DNA of 64,000 nucleotides from Ptiloglossa arizonensis (lineage: Eukaryota > Arthropoda > Insecta > Hymenoptera > Colletidae): positions 11,520,001 through 11,584,000 of the forward strand of contig NC_135055.1 of assembly GCF_051014685.1 (NCBI RefSeq). Reading direction: 5' to 3'. Shown here in pieces: positions 47,373-60,216 of the stretch; within the stretch, counting starts at the first letter, position 1, and the number at the start of each line of letters is the position of its first letter. Below the pieces are notes generated by a model. That model saw only the letters and a program-made list of their open reading frames with translations. It was not told where the DNA came from and searched no databases. A program made the position numbers and the translations under genes.

Positions 47373-49435
47373 GTTTTACAACTGTTGTAGTTGACAATGG
47401 CAATAATAATACCAACGCTTTTAAATCTTTGCTAAATATTATAGAAAACAATTCACAGAGAACTAATGAATGTAAAATAATTCTGATGTAATGCCTTGGT
47501 AAAGAACCTTGTCGATTCTATTGTATGTGATGTATGTAAATAGTATATTTAGCAACCCATTTCATTAACATATATGCATACATATCTACATGTAGACAAG
47601 AAAAAAGTTGGTCGTAACATATTTCGAGTTACGAACTTTTATTTTACTCCGATATATTTTCACCAAAAAAAAAACAAAATGACACAATAAGTTTCGTCGT
47701 TGGATAAAACTTGTCGAACAACTTAGTACATCGTCAAGGCAGAAACCATTGAAAGAAGACACGTTTGCGAAGAACAATGAATAACACACCGTGCAATTTC
47801 GAGAGAACGTTATCGTTATCGACGAAAGTAACATTAAACATCGTTCCCGTTGACAGAAAGTTTACGGCTCGTGATCCTCGACGATCCGTTGATCCGTGTG
47901 CTTCGTGTTTGACTTACCTATGACGCGCAAACGCACGAAACATTCGGTAGTAAAACGTGTTAATAACGCAAACAAATAGTAGTGTACCATACGTAGCGAT
48001 CTGTGCTAGTTTAATGCGTGTGCGTGTTGTCAAACTTCTCCCGAACGTCACACGCACGTAAGAATAGACGTATTTGCGGATGAAATTTGCATGTAAATGT
48101 AAAGGTGAAATGTTCCTTTCGCTGTTCGACGCGTACAATGCATTGAACTGGTGGATACACGGCCGTGTGTATGTAGATGGATACGTCTGGAAAAGCAGGG
48201 GTCAGCTTTAGTCTCGTTCGATTAGCATGAAGGAGCAAACAGAAAGCGCCAAATGATTTTTGTTCCGCACACGCAGTACTTACATAGGGTAGCACAATAC
48301 GAGCGATTGAGCGTAAAGGATGAGAGGTGGATCAGTGTCTGTCCTTGGTGGCAGGAAAGCTTCTCTGGTCGGTTTCTGTGTGGTAAACACGTTGTGTTAG
48401 CACATGTAATGATGGCCCATCGTGCCATTGATTTGTGGCTCCATTAGGTCGGGGCTCGTCGGTTTCACACCTGGCAGCTCTCCTCTTACGTCGATGCGCA
48501 TCCAGCTATCGTTCGATAAATCCAAATTATTTCTCCTTCAAAAATTTCCTTCCTTCGAACCATTCGCACTCTCCCGACGTTCCCATGCGTTTGCTTTCGC
48601 GTTCACGCGTTACAAATTAATTTCCAACAACCTCGATACCTAACCGAATCACCTCCTTTTTATTTTCGATCTCGATAGAATGTTTCGAAAGCACCTCGAA
48701 ACCAGGTGTATTCTTAGTTTGAAGGTTTCTTCGGTAAATGATATTAATCTACACGAAAAATTAGTTTACGAGGGCAAGAAGATTCTGGAGGTTGAAATAT
48801 CGCAAGAGACAACTTACCAATGTATAAAATGAAAAGTGGAGATCATCGTGTGGTAATGAATTGATAATCGAAATAAATGTCAAAACTTTATAATGTGGAC
48901 ATTCTAAAAGGAAGTTGAACAGCATGATACGTCATTTCAATTTCTTGTCCATCGAATGTAAATATTTTTTGGGGTAAAACTAATTTCTTCTGACAACATT
49001 TTTCCACTTTGCTCGTCTAAGAGTTTATGCGTAAATATATTACACGTTGTAATCCAACAAATTACAATATTTACGTTCATCGACCTTCAAGCCATCGTAC
49101 TGTCATACTGTCATACACACTCGTTCGCTTCGCACCTTCATATTCTCTAAACATAGAAAATCAATCCCACAAACAGCGAGGATCGTTTCAAGGTATGAAG
49201 AATGAAAGACTAAAAATACATTGAAAAGCGTGAGTAATAATTTAATTCGGAAAGTATGACCGGGTATACAACACCATAGATAGAGTTTTGAATTTCTGTA
49301 TCAATAAAGCGAATCTTAAAGATTAATTTTAATTTCATTTGCAAATATACAAACCATAATATAGTTAAATGCATTCGTATCGGAAGAATATTCAAAGTCG
49401 ATTTTATCTAAAGTCTTCTTGCAAAAAAATTGTTC
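47373..49435. other. No gene recognised; GC-richer at 47840-48650
   Basis: Several overlapping frames of 60-94 codons on both strands at 47914-48643, none with a motif or splice support. The remainder is AT-rich. Confidence 0.35.
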
Positions 49436-49855
49436 TCTACATTTTCGACTTATTTTTTCACGTAGAATCGCTCTTTTCCTTGTTGTACAATAATTATTAG
49501 GACACCCTATGTATCATAGATACATCGAGAAGAAATATTATTAATATACTCTCGATAGTATCCATCTATCTAATTTTCCTCTACATTTTCGACTTACTTT
49601 TTGATGTAGAATCGCTCTTTTCCTTGTTGTAAAATAATTATTAGGACACCCTATGTATCATACATACATCGAGAAGAAATATTATTAATATACTCTCGAT
49701 AGTAGCCATCCATCTAATTTTCCTCTACATTTTCGACTTACCTTTTCGCGTAGAATCGCTCTTTTCCCGGTTGTACTACAATTACTAGGACACTCTGTGC
49801 ATCATACGTACATCCAGGAAGAATATTGTTAATATACTCTCTCTGGTAGCCATCT
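49436..49855 (+). repeat. 144-bp tandem repeat, three units
   Basis: ATTTTCGACTTA starts at 49441, 49585 and 49729, an exact 144-bp period. Units share TAGAATCGCTCTTTTCC, AGGACACCCTATGTATCATA and AATATACTCTCGATAGTA. The third unit is the most diverged. Confidence 0.95.
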
Positions 49856-51503
49856 ACGCGGACCACCGGTTCTCGATATTATTACTTGGATAATATCGGT
49901 CGTGTGCGGGGTACCTTTGCTCCGATCAACCAGGAAGGAGACGCCGCGGCGGAGCGCAAATAAACATATCAAGGGTTCCGCTAAACGTCGAGGGTGAGAC
50001 GCGTCTCTTTTTTTTTCTCTTTTTTCCGGTTCCCGTGTCTTCACAGACTCCTCGTAATCCCGAAACGGCTCCTACCTGCGCGTATAGCTCCGGCGGCAGC
50101 TGTTCTCTAATTGAATTATCTAGTTTCCAATTCGACGCGGAGATTTTGGCCGAAAGGCCCGACGAAAAGTCATGATGACTAAATATTGAAAAACATGCCA
50201 GAGTATTGTCGGCGTTGGCCCCCGGCTTCTTTTTTCACGGGGGCGGAGCTGTCAATTTGTGAGGGCTTTTGTTTGTGGCGGTGGACCTTTATACCGGATC
50301 CAGATGCTTCTAGCAAAAGTAGCAACGTCGACGATGGCGGCGATGGTGCTGGAGTTGCCATTCGGTGCTTTTCAGGTACGAAAATGCGGCGTGGAGAACA
50401 GGATGAAGAATAGGGTGGCCCTTCGAATTGAATTATTATTTATTCCGTGGCTAGGGAAGTTTCGATACACGGTAAGTGTGTTTCTACCCAGCACCGTTTT
50501 TCCTGGAAACGTTCCAAACAAACGTATCCAGAGGATATATTAATTTTGATACCAGACGAAGGTATCGATCCACGATCGACATTATCGAAGAAATAATGTC
50601 GCGAAACGGTGGTTCACGCAACGGTTCGTTATTATCGAAACAATATTTCTCGTTATATGTAAAGTGAAGGTTATAAAGTTATAAAGTAAATCCATTTATC
50701 ATTATGTATCCAATTACTAATACACTGAGCTGTTTTAGTTAGAATATTGAATACGCCTTATGAAATTTTAGGAAAAGAAATCTAAGATACGGTTAATTGT
50801 GTAATTGATTGAGATACAAAACTATCCAATTACTATTACTCCGAGCTGTTTTAGTTAAAATATTGAATACGTCGTATGAAATTGGCAGCATATATTATTT
50901 ATCATGAAAACGATAAAATAAAATAAAAAACAAATCAGTGTCGAATGTTTCTATAAAAATTAAACCACGAACTAAGCTTGTCACCGATTCAAAAACACTC
51001 TCAAAATCAATAAATAGCGAGGCACTTTTCAACAAAGTTCGTTATTCAAAACATTTTGGGCAATGTCGTCAATTTTCATAGTTAACCAAAATGCGAAGTA
51101 TTTACTTGATTATACTAGACGGAAGAGGATCGTCGTTTCGTGTCATATTTATTATCAAAGTGAATCGAAAAAACGTAAACATACATTTTTATCAATATTA
51201 TACATTCCTCGTCGTACAGAAATAATACTACCCGAAACGTTACATATAATTACTTTACTCGTAAGAGTACCTGGATACAATGGTTATCGAACAAACAAAT
51301 AATCTATCTACTTCATCGTTCAATTTTATTGTCCGCTGACAAATTTCTAAAATTGAAACAAACGTCGATAAAAAATATTCCAAACAATCATGATTATTCA
51401 TTTCCATTGTTACGAACGAAAATGAAAATATTTATCCAGAAAAAAAAAACATTTCGAAGAGAATGTGCGAAGCGTTGGTACCCGATTATTGCCATAATGA
51501 TTA
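49856..51503. other. No gene recognised; GC-richer island 49856-50480
   Basis: At 50311-50370 a frame with ATGGCGGCGATGGTGCTGG runs to TTTTCAG followed by GTACGA and could be the tail of an exon, but support is thin. An AT-rich direct similarity (CCAATTACTAATAC versus CCAATTACTATTAC) lies at about 50710 and 50826. Confidence 0.3.
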
Positions 51504-51810
51504 ACATCGTGGATTTTAGAAATTGCCTAATCGGTGCTCTATATATTTATTCGCGATTTTAAAAATTGTATAATCGGTGCTACGACGAAAACCTCTATTC
51601 TGCAACCCCAACTATTTTTTATCCACGATCGAGAGCAGGTGCGTAATAATTGTCGCGAACATCGTGGATTCGCGACTTTCGAAATTACCTAATCGGTGCT
51701 CCATATATTTATTCGCGATTTTAGAAATTGTATAATCGGTGCTACGACGAAAACCTCTATTCTACAACCCCAACTATTTTTTATCCACGATCGAGAGCAG
51801 GTGCGTAAAA
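51504..51810 (+). repeat. About 160-bp tandem duplication (two units)
   Basis: CTAATCGGTGCTC (with AATTGCC or AATTACC before it) occurs at about 51527 and 51689, a step of 162 bp. Both copies continue TATTTATTCGCGATTTTA, GCTACGACGAAAACCTCTAT and CCACGATCGAGAGCAGGTGC. Within each unit ATCGGTGCT also recurs about 37 bases on. Confidence 0.92.
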
Positions 51811-53338
51811 ATTGAAGAGAAGCAAGTACGAAATAAGAAACAATCGAGACGCGTAACTAGGTGTCGAAGGTACCGCGTTGTTCCGTTTGTTCGTGAGCGT
51901 CGAAAGAAAACGGCGGGTGGTCGAAGACCAGGGTTGTAAATTACTGATGTTCATTGCGTCACGGTTAAACATTCCGAAGCTGCGTGGACTCGTTCCGAAA
52001 AAGGACGACTGCCGCGTGGAAGCACGCAGTTTCCTGCCGATCCCTTTCAAACGTTCCTGAACAATACCAGGCTAGATCAATAGTCATCTCGTAAACGACA
52101 AAGTCGCATTTTTTTCCCCCAAAGTCGCATGCCTCGAACCCCCGAAAGGAACATCGCGCGTTCCATTGCCACAGGATGGAAGGCAGATTTTGAGCGACGC
52201 CCGTGACGACGCGAATAATGTGATGTCGTAAAACACTAATACCCTATCATGACAGCACTTTCTGCTCACGATCCCCGTCCTAGGAAGTTCTTATTGTCGA
52301 CGTAGTTCCTACTACGGGTGTCGTGTCCAATTTAACGAACCGTTGCAATTATTCGAACCGTTAGCCGAGACAAAAGTCGTCACGCTACACGGTAGACGCG
52401 ATTCTTTCCGTCACGAATTCAGCGTCTCGCGAATAAATCGCTATTGTTGGCGCGGAAAGTAAGACAAGTGACGAAAAATATATTATTCGGGACGATCAAG
52501 TGATTTACTTATCGTTTACAAAACTCGTCCGATTTGTAGATAATTATACGAAAGTTTTGATTCAGTTTCAATCAGTACCAATCGTTCCAACATTTCACGT
52601 ATACATACTTTTAGGGTAAATGGTTATTTAATCGGTTATGAAACGAAGATCATATTTTTCCAAAAAATATACAGATAATATCGGACGATAAATAATATAT
52701 TATACGTAAATAAACGAAAGAACTAATAATTAATGTAAAATTTTTAAATCGATTATTTACGAAACTCGTAACGAAAATTTTCATTTTTCGAATTAATTCG
52801 GTTAAAATTTTGTGGAAAACCTTACGTAGTAGATTCTGTGTCGATCGTTTAAATTTGCAAACAGCGCCAATTTAAAATGTTTTTAGAACTTTTTCTATTC
52901 TTAGTTATCCTTGGTAGGGTTTCAAACGAAGGAAAGAACAAAGAACGAAAAGGAACTAAAATACTATTACTATTTCATACTTCCATCGTAACTTTCGAGG
53001 CTCTGAACCACATACATCCATACATCATCTTTCTCTCATTTAGATCCAAAGAACACACCAGCGAAATTCGTTCGTTAAAATCTAGAACACCCTGTAAGTA
53101 GTGAAACAACGTTAATCAATCGACTGATTTTCATCGGTTAATCACCATTACCAAAAATCTTGGAATTTTGGAGTACTCCAAAATCCGTCGATCGATTGTC
53201 AGCCAAATCTTCAAATATCCCAGCATCGGTCACTCTGTCACGAATACCACCGCGAAAGGGGTGAAAGTAAACGTAGACGCGGCAGAGTTCAAAAGACACT
53301 TCCGTGGATGAAATTTTTTTACGCGACTAATCCGATGA
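51811..53338. other. No gene recognised; GC-richer island 51830-52460
   Basis: Open frames of 60-89 codons lie on both strands at 51780-52270. AACACCCTGTAAG at 53088 resembles a TIR end. The 52460-53200 stretch is AT-rich. Confidence 0.35.
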
Positions 53339-53707
53339 ATGGATTCAGTTTTGATCGGGGGCAGAGGTGTCGGTAGGTATTGGCCGACAAGAAAGAAGGG
53401 GAGCTCGGTGCAAAGATTGTGCCCCATTAACGGTATCGGTGGAAAAAAGAGGGTGTTGCCGCGCGTTTTTACGGGTCTGGAGCATGGCAGTTCGGCCATT
53501 TATTATTTGCCGCCACGTACCGCCGTGCGAACAATACCGTCCATTGACAATTTCTGCTTCACACACGACGCCGCGCGCCGCGACGCTCCGCCCACGATCG
53601 AACTACAGAGGGAGCCGACGGGCCCTCGTTCGAGCCGAAAGTTCTGCCAGTCTCCTTTACCGACACTGATCTTTCGAGGAAAAGGTTCCTGCTCGGAACC
53701 TCTACCG
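53339..53707 (+). CDS. ATG open frame with a GTAAGT donor in a GC island, coding status uncertain
   Basis: From ATG the frame runs 123 codons to CTCTACCGA followed by GTAAGTAT, a near-consensus donor; unspliced it would continue to 53776. The peptide is basic and Gly/Pro/Arg-rich (MDSVLIGGRGVGRYWPTRKK at its start) without hydrophobic segments or domains I can name. Opposite frames of 102, 81, 89 and 73 codons overlap it, so the openness may only reflect GC content. An untranslated first exon ending at this donor is as likely as coding. Confidence 0.2.
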
Positions 53708-54907
53708 AGTAAGTATTTAGCTTCGTCCATGTTCCCGACAAATGCCACATTTCCTTTCGAAACTTTCTTCTGTTAAGAAACACAAAACCCGTCTGCCCGC
53801 ACACCTTCTGGCTATTATCGCCTCGTGAACGTAACACGGACAATATTTGATTCGGATAACGAGTCAAAATCGCGATTCAATAATTAAACATCTATTCGAA
53901 TAAGGATTCGTCCGAATGACTCACTCGGTTGTGGATTCATTCGTATCGTATTGTAGATGGACGAAATAAGAATGTGTGAATACTGATCGTGAAATGGTTT
54001 TTTTTTTTCAAATTTTATTTCTGGAACTTATTCGTAATATAGGTAAACATAGTCTGGAAATAATTATACAGTGCCGATACTGGACTAGCAGGTGACCAAT
54101 TGTGAAGTGAATCTATTCTGGTAAAGTCTAGCAAAGTTACATTAATCGAAACAAATAATTACTCGTATTACGGATAATGAATAACAATTCTGCGAATAAA
54201 ATATTTGATTAAACAAAATTTTTAAAGTGGAAGAGAGGCATTTGCAAATGTCTTAACGATGCTTTCGACCTTTGGATATTGGTAATAATAATGTCAAATA
54301 ATTCCAAATATTTTCGTATTACATTTGGCACTTACCTCGTACATATTGTACAGTAAATTGAAACGAGGAAAATTCACAGTTTGTTTAAATATTCAAGAAT
54401 TCCGTGTCTCCGACCCAGCTATATTACGCAAATAATACTACGTAAATATTATTTAATATTAACATTCGTTAAGTATGTAAACACAACTTAACAGAGACGT
54501 AAACAATATCACGTAATACAGCTGCCACGAAGACACAGGATACTTATTTAAACAAACTGTGAACTCTCTTCGTTTGTATTTGAATAAATGAATAAATCAT
54601 AAACACTATCGTATTTATATCGAAACGATAAGGATTCTACGTAGTCGTCCTCGAGGCTTGTGTCTTGGAAACGACGAGTAGGAAGATTCGTTCAAGAGCA
54701 AGGATCCGGAAGAAGAAAACCGTGTCCTCGTGTCAGCGTGTCGCCGTAACCTCGGAAATAAGCACTTGTCGTAAATCAAGAGCACGGTCCGCCACTTTCG
54801 CGGCATTCTTTCACCCGATCTCGAATTTCTTCCGGGCATTGTAATCATTTACGATTTGTTTGACGATCGAGGCATTGTCGATCCTGGTTAATGTGTTTAT
54901 TACTTTA
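53708..54907. other. No gene recognised
   Basis: AT-rich with a T run at 53999-54009. The GC-richer patch 54610-54860 holds a 77-codon minus frame without motif. Confidence 0.35.
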
Positions 54908-54925
54908 CGAGGTACCGGTACCTCG
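54908..54925. other. 18-bp perfect palindrome
   Basis: CGAGGTACCGGTACCTCG equals its own reverse complement. It lies 14 bases upstream of the 200-bp duplication at 54939. The two halves share GGTACC, so it may be a simple local duplication/inversion or a dimeric factor site. Confidence 0.8.
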
Positions 54926-54938
54926 CTTACAGCGCGCG

Positions 54939-55290
54939 CTAACGCGATTCTATACCACGTGACACTCCTTACGGAAAATTAAACGGAACGGAAACTTTCG
55001 ATCGTTTTAAAGAAAATACGGCTTCGATGGTTGAACGTTAAATAGATACGTTGATGATCCTTTCGTGCAAAAGTTACTCGATCGTGAAGAGTAGAGTAAC
55101 TCGTCATTTCTTCCGTGCTAATTCGCGATTATTAATCACTAACGCGATTGTGTATCACGTGACACTCCTTACGGAAAATTAAACGGAACGGAAACTTTCG
55201 ATCGTTTTAAAGAAAATACGACTTCGATGGTTGAACGTTAAATAGATAACTCCTTTCGTGCAAAAGTTACTCGATCGTGAAATCAGAGAT
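54939..55290 (+). repeat. 200-bp tandem duplication (two units, second truncated)
   Basis: CTAACGCGATT begins at 54939 and 55139. The stretch CACGTGACACTCCTTACGG through AATACG(G/A)CTTCGATGGTTG, about 80 bp, is almost identical between copies. Both then share CCTTTCGTGCAAAAGTTACT. Confidence 0.93.
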
Positions 55291-55471
55291 CATTTCTTTG
55301 GTGTTAATTCACAGTTGATAGTTTTGCTGTAACGTTGTGTACACTGAAGGGACTAATGGACTGTTTAAATGGAAACATTCAAATATCTCCGAACGAAAGG
55401 AACTGTAGGTACTACGAGGTCGTTTTCTTGGAGATAGCAAAGTCAATGATGTTTTTCAATTTGTACTGTGT

Positions 55472-55908
55472 ACAGAGTGTTCCAAAATATGTGGACATTA
55501 TTTCAAAGACGAATTCAGTACACTGAAGAAAAGAAGAAAGTTCACACAAACGTATGCCCGATACGACCTTGTTCTCCGGTTAGAATCATTTTTGTCTAGC
55601 AGTAATTCTTACTGTAAACTGAGCTCTTTCTGCGATGAATTACAACAATACCTGGTCCTTTTGAACGGACGAGAAGGTCTACGATATTGTCTACTTTGAA
55701 CATTTTTTGCGAAGATAGTCGAACAACTGGTGTAGAAGAAAAACGGTTGTAATTACGATAACAAGGTCACATCGAACGTACGTGAATTTTTTAATAAAAA
55801 TTTTTAATCAAATATATTAAACAGAAAAATGGCTCGTACGACCCTTTTTCTTACTTTAGTGCGCTGAATTCGCCTCTAAATTTATGGCCACATGTTTTAA
55901 AAGACTGT
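55472..55908. mobile_element. Non-autonomous TIR element, about 437 bp
   Basis: The left end reads ACAGAGTGTTCCAAAATATG and the right end, on the minus strand, reads ACAGTCTTTTAAAACATGTG. Both arms continue with a shared GACGAATTCAG or GGCGAATTCAG core and CACT(G/A)AAG about 40 bases in, giving terminal inverted repeats of about 55-60 bp at roughly 70-75 percent match. The ACAGRGTGTYCC end is like those of other short elements in the window. No coding capacity. Confidence 0.65.
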
Positions 55909-56733
55909 GTACGTTTTGTTGAAAAAGTCGATTCTCTCGACGTTCTACGTATGAAAATAATTGCGCGAAGTGTTCGAAAAATAAATATTCCGTGAAATAT
56001 TTTTAACGAAAAAGAGAGGGAACGGGTCAGGAAATAAATATTTGGTTACATAACGGTGGAACGCTTGAGCATCTTTTTCGATAATTTTGAAATATTTTTC
56101 GAAAGTATACGATATAATGTTTTACGAAGGTATCCAATATAAATATCCAATATGAAAATCTATGTAGAACAAATTTCTCTAATTTCATTAATTTTTTTGT
56201 TCTGGAAAAAATAATCTTTTTGCAGTATTTATTACTGAAAATGTTCTGTAAAATTGTTTTATAACTTCGGTAAATATCGATACAACATTTTGTTAACTCA
56301 TAGGAAATCAGAGAATGAGCAATCTGTCCCTTGGTGCCTCTCTAGTTGCACTACTGATTGTGCAACTGATAGTGATTTTGAGCCCTACTTATTTCACATA
56401 AAAGAATAAGCTTCGACCTCCAACTGAACCATGAGACACAGCGTACAATCAAAAATGATCACACGTCTTACTACGATATTATTTAACAATTTTTAACCGT
56501 CGAAAGTGTATTTAAACATCGAGAAAGCTACTGTTGGTATTAACAACGATCTTGTCCATGTTCGATGGATGCATGCCTAATTGTGTGCATAGTGCTTTAT
56601 ATCGAGGTACTTTCCATATCTAGAGAACAAAAACGAATCGTCCCATATACGAAAGTATCCAATACATAACACTTTTTGTTCACGATGATCGTTTCTCGAT
56701 TATGCCAACAAAATTTTTTCGTCCAGCTACAGT
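55909..56733. other. No gene recognised
   Basis: AT-rich; a 12-base phrase around TGTGCAACTGATAG is locally repeated near 56350. Nothing else supported. Confidence 0.35.
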
Positions 56734-56974
56734 AACACCATCTAGCGTTTCAGCCACGCGACAACTAGAAGCTTATGTAAAGCAGAAGGGGGGGTGCGTT
56801 TAGCGTGCCTAATTCCCCTCAAACGGAACGAAATAAAAATGCCTCCCTGAACGTACTATACACCCGGTGATACCGATTTGTGCCACGCGAGGGGCATATG
56901 GCTCTATTCATGCTACCCCTTCTCCTCCACGGTACGTTTATAATTATCGCGCGGTCGAAACGCTAGATGGTGTT
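56734..56974. repeat. Pair of perfect 18-bp inverted repeats around a GC-rich block
   Basis: AACACCATCTAGCGTTTC at 56734-56751 has its exact reverse complement at 56957-56974. The core CTAGATGG resembles the middle of CTCF sites (SYAGRKGGC). The enclosed 205 bp is GC-rich with GGGGGGGTGCG, CACCCGGTGATACCG and GAGGGGCATATGG, unlike AT-rich MITE interiors. It could be a small TIR element or a regulatory block bordered by divergent factor sites. Confidence 0.75.
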
Positions 56975-59900
56975 GCTACGACTGTGCTATGGCGGCTATT
57001 AAGGGGGGCAGACTCGAGCGAAACGTTAAAATAAAAATGATTTTCGACCATTTTTTCACAACGTTGAAACTTTTCCTCACTTACCATATATATCACCTAA
57101 CATTCTGAGACATACTTTCTTTCGTTCTTACAATTTATCAGCTTTTCGCGAAGTAATCAATTTTGTTCTCCACGAACCTTCCTATCGAATTTCTTCGATA
57201 GATTTCTTCGGAAATTCGAGAGAAAGACCAGAACCGCGTATCGTCAATAATTTTATACTTTTTTAAACGGGATTTAAAATGTGTTTGATTTTTTATTCTA
57301 GATCAATATACGAAAATGTTAAGTTCATGGAGAATAACGTTTATTATTTCACAAGAAGCCGAAGAAACACTTTATATCTTGAAATGTTAAAGAATATATA
57401 TTTGAAAAGAGGTGAAATGTTTCATCGAGATTTTACGTTACAAAACTATTGCCAAAAATCATTTTTATTTTAATGTTTTACTCGATTGTCTCCTCTTAAC
57501 GATACGACTTCTTCAATCGCCCGTTAACGCTAGTGTGAAATAAAAATTTGTATATTTTTTTGTGTATTTTATTAATCAATATTCGAAAATATTATCGAAA
57601 ATATTAGCGAAGTTTTCCACTTTACTCGAAGCCACATCGATTTATGAAATTTGAAAATGTTTCACCTGTAATTAAAAATGATCCGAATAGAGTCATGTTT
57701 AGACTCATTTTCACCGAGGAAACCTCACCAATTAAAAAGTTACATACGTATCAAGGAAATCAATTTCTACTGAATTACAGCGACGAGTTTTTCAATAATT
57801 TCGTGATAGTACATATAAGTTCTCCAACATATCTTGACACTCGTTCGCAAAGTAATGTCTTCTCTGATAGAGCATACTAATGCAGAAATAAATTGTGAAC
57901 CAATGACTGACGTCACATTGAGAGAAATCGAAACGTAGAAACTAAATTTTCTTCTAACATAGTAAAAGAAAAACTACAACTACGTAGACGAATAATAAAA
58001 TTCTAGGTGAAAAAGTTTCACGTGATGTAAAAAGTACGATGTGGCGTTTGCGTTTACGTAAAATGTAGTAACAAGGAAAATTATTACGTGGGTGTCGCTG
58101 TATCGATAAAAATTGAATTCTTCTCAATTTAACGTTCGTTTTGTTGTTTGCTCGATTACAAAGAATTTCGTTATTTCTTGCCCCCCCGTTTCTTGCATAC
58201 CGTTTTCCACCGTTCAAGGATGCCCAGAGGCACGTCAGCAAATTTAAGTTGGACACGTACAACCGCATGAACAATTCTTCGAGTACCCCGACGGCTTATT
58301 GGCGAGCACGAAGTGAGACGCCCACCTATCTGTTCGATCTTTCGAAGGTGAAAAATATTTAAATGCTGTCGTTGCTACTGTACAACCCACGCACTTACAA
58401 TACGCGTTATCGTGGTTCTCTCGCGATGTTTATTGCGCGAATTGGTTAACATTCGACATTTCTCGACCACGCGTACCTTGAGAAAAATCTCTCATCGCGA
58501 ATATTACGAGCCTTGTAGCTGCGAACGATAACGAAAACATGGAGGATTTCCTTCTCTTATTTTTTTTTTTTTTTTCAAATCGTGAAAGAAACAAATGTTT
58601 TCTTGCATTCCTGGGGATTATTTCACAGACACTACCCGAAAAGTGTTTTGCAAAATAAACTATTTCGTTGGGCTACATTTTTTATTTACCCGGATGGTGT
58701 AAAATAAAATATTTTCTACGAAATTTTGGAACAGAGTCGTGTTCAAAGAGCGTAGGCTTGTATCTGACCAAAGTTACTTAAATTGTACTTAGGAAACATG
58801 TTGAGAGTTCAACGTTCGTTTCTATGTTCCGATTTAAACTTTCCATGCTCGTTTATTAAAGTTTACGATACTTTCGTTAAAATCAAGAGAAGGCCTTTTG
58901 AAATCGTTACTGGTAAGTAGTTCATCGGTAACTACGTTCGTGTATAATAATTCTACGTCTTCGTGAGGATCGAATACGATAAGGGTCGAACTATTCGTTA
59001 AACAGCTAATAATTTCCTTACGAATTTGAGTATTATATTTCTAAAGTGGTGCAACTCGAAAAAAACGTGACTTTTGAATTATCAACACGAACAGGTTTGG
59101 TAAATACCCTATTAATCAGCAATAGTGCACCGACCCTCTAACGTTACGAATGAAATCATACCACCTTGCATAAAAGTGAAATTTTATCGGTTGTGTCCCT
59201 AACCGAATAGCGAACACGTTAATAAAACTCACTATTTTTTTTTTACCGATATTATTTGTTCAATAAATAATTGTCTGCCAAATCAACGTGCGTTTGCACT
59301 TAATCGTTATTAAAAAAACGATTTGAACGTTGAACTCCCAAATATTCCTCACCGTGCGACTAAAGTTTAGATACTCGAGGTCGTGTCGTGCAAGCTTCAC
59401 GGAGGCGTTGAAACCAACATTCAACTGGACCGTATTATTAAGTAAAAATAAATACATCTTCCGTCACGAGTAGTATATACTTCTATTTTCTACAATAAAT
59501 GATCTATAATACATATATTCGGTGCAGGATTCGACTTCAGCGAAACACGACGCCGTGAGGCATACAAGACGTACTTGAGAAGCTCTTTTTTTCAAGTGTC
59601 GCTACGGCAGCGAAGTCGACGGCATTGTCTCCATTGTTGGCGAATCGTAATCAATATTTTCACAATATGGCGCCATTGTCCTTAGCACGAGCGAGGTGCA
59701 AGGGTTCTTCGTATGTTCTGTGAAGCTTTTATCCCTCCGCGCCACCATAGATCATTATTTAAGTAGTGCTGCCAGCTAGTGAAAAATAAAATATTGTCAA
59801 ATCAAGTGTCCGCTCTGATTTTACGCGCCACGAATTCTCCGCGTCGTCGATGGCCCGGTTTAGTCACTTTCGAGAGGCGTTTGCATCGATGTGTTTTTAT

Positions 59901-60084
59901 CGAACAAATTCAATGACCGTATACGTTAAATTTCGAACGTTCTACTATTGACGGTACGCTAAAAATTTCGGTTGCAAAAGTATTTTTAACGTACAGAACT
60001 CCGTGCGTTTCGTTTTATTACACCAAGAGAGGATTAAGAAAATTCTAGAACCCAAAGATCACACTGGACTCGGATAAGATTCTA
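56975..60084. other. No gene recognised; contains a dispersed copy of the 10.3-kb foldback arm
   Basis: At about 57674-57732 TCATGTTTAGACTCATTTTC and CACCGAGGAAACCTCACCAA match the right arm of the foldback at 10150-10420. T-run of 15 or so at 58561-58575. GC-richer patches at 58140-58330 and 59520-59900 without motif. Open frames of 64-106 codons are unsupported. Confidence 0.35.
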
Positions 60085-60216
60085 TTGGGTTGTTCGAAAA
60101 GTCATCTCGTTTATCAAAATGGAGAATATATAATTCAATAAAATGTTTATACGCTCTAAAAATATCGTGTTTCATTTTCATCTAAAAGAAACGAAACGAC
60201 TTTCCGAACAACCCAA
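60085..60216. mobile_element. 132-bp mariner-type MITE, copy 2, with intact TA target duplication
   Basis: It begins TTGGGTTGTTCGAAAAGTCA and ends TGACTTTTCGGAACAACCC-like sequence in reverse (ACTTTCCGAACAACCCAA on the + strand), flanked by TA at 60083-60084 and 60217-60218. It differs from the copy at 37771 at roughly one base in eight and keeps the same interior, so both come from one family. No coding capacity. Confidence 0.9.
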
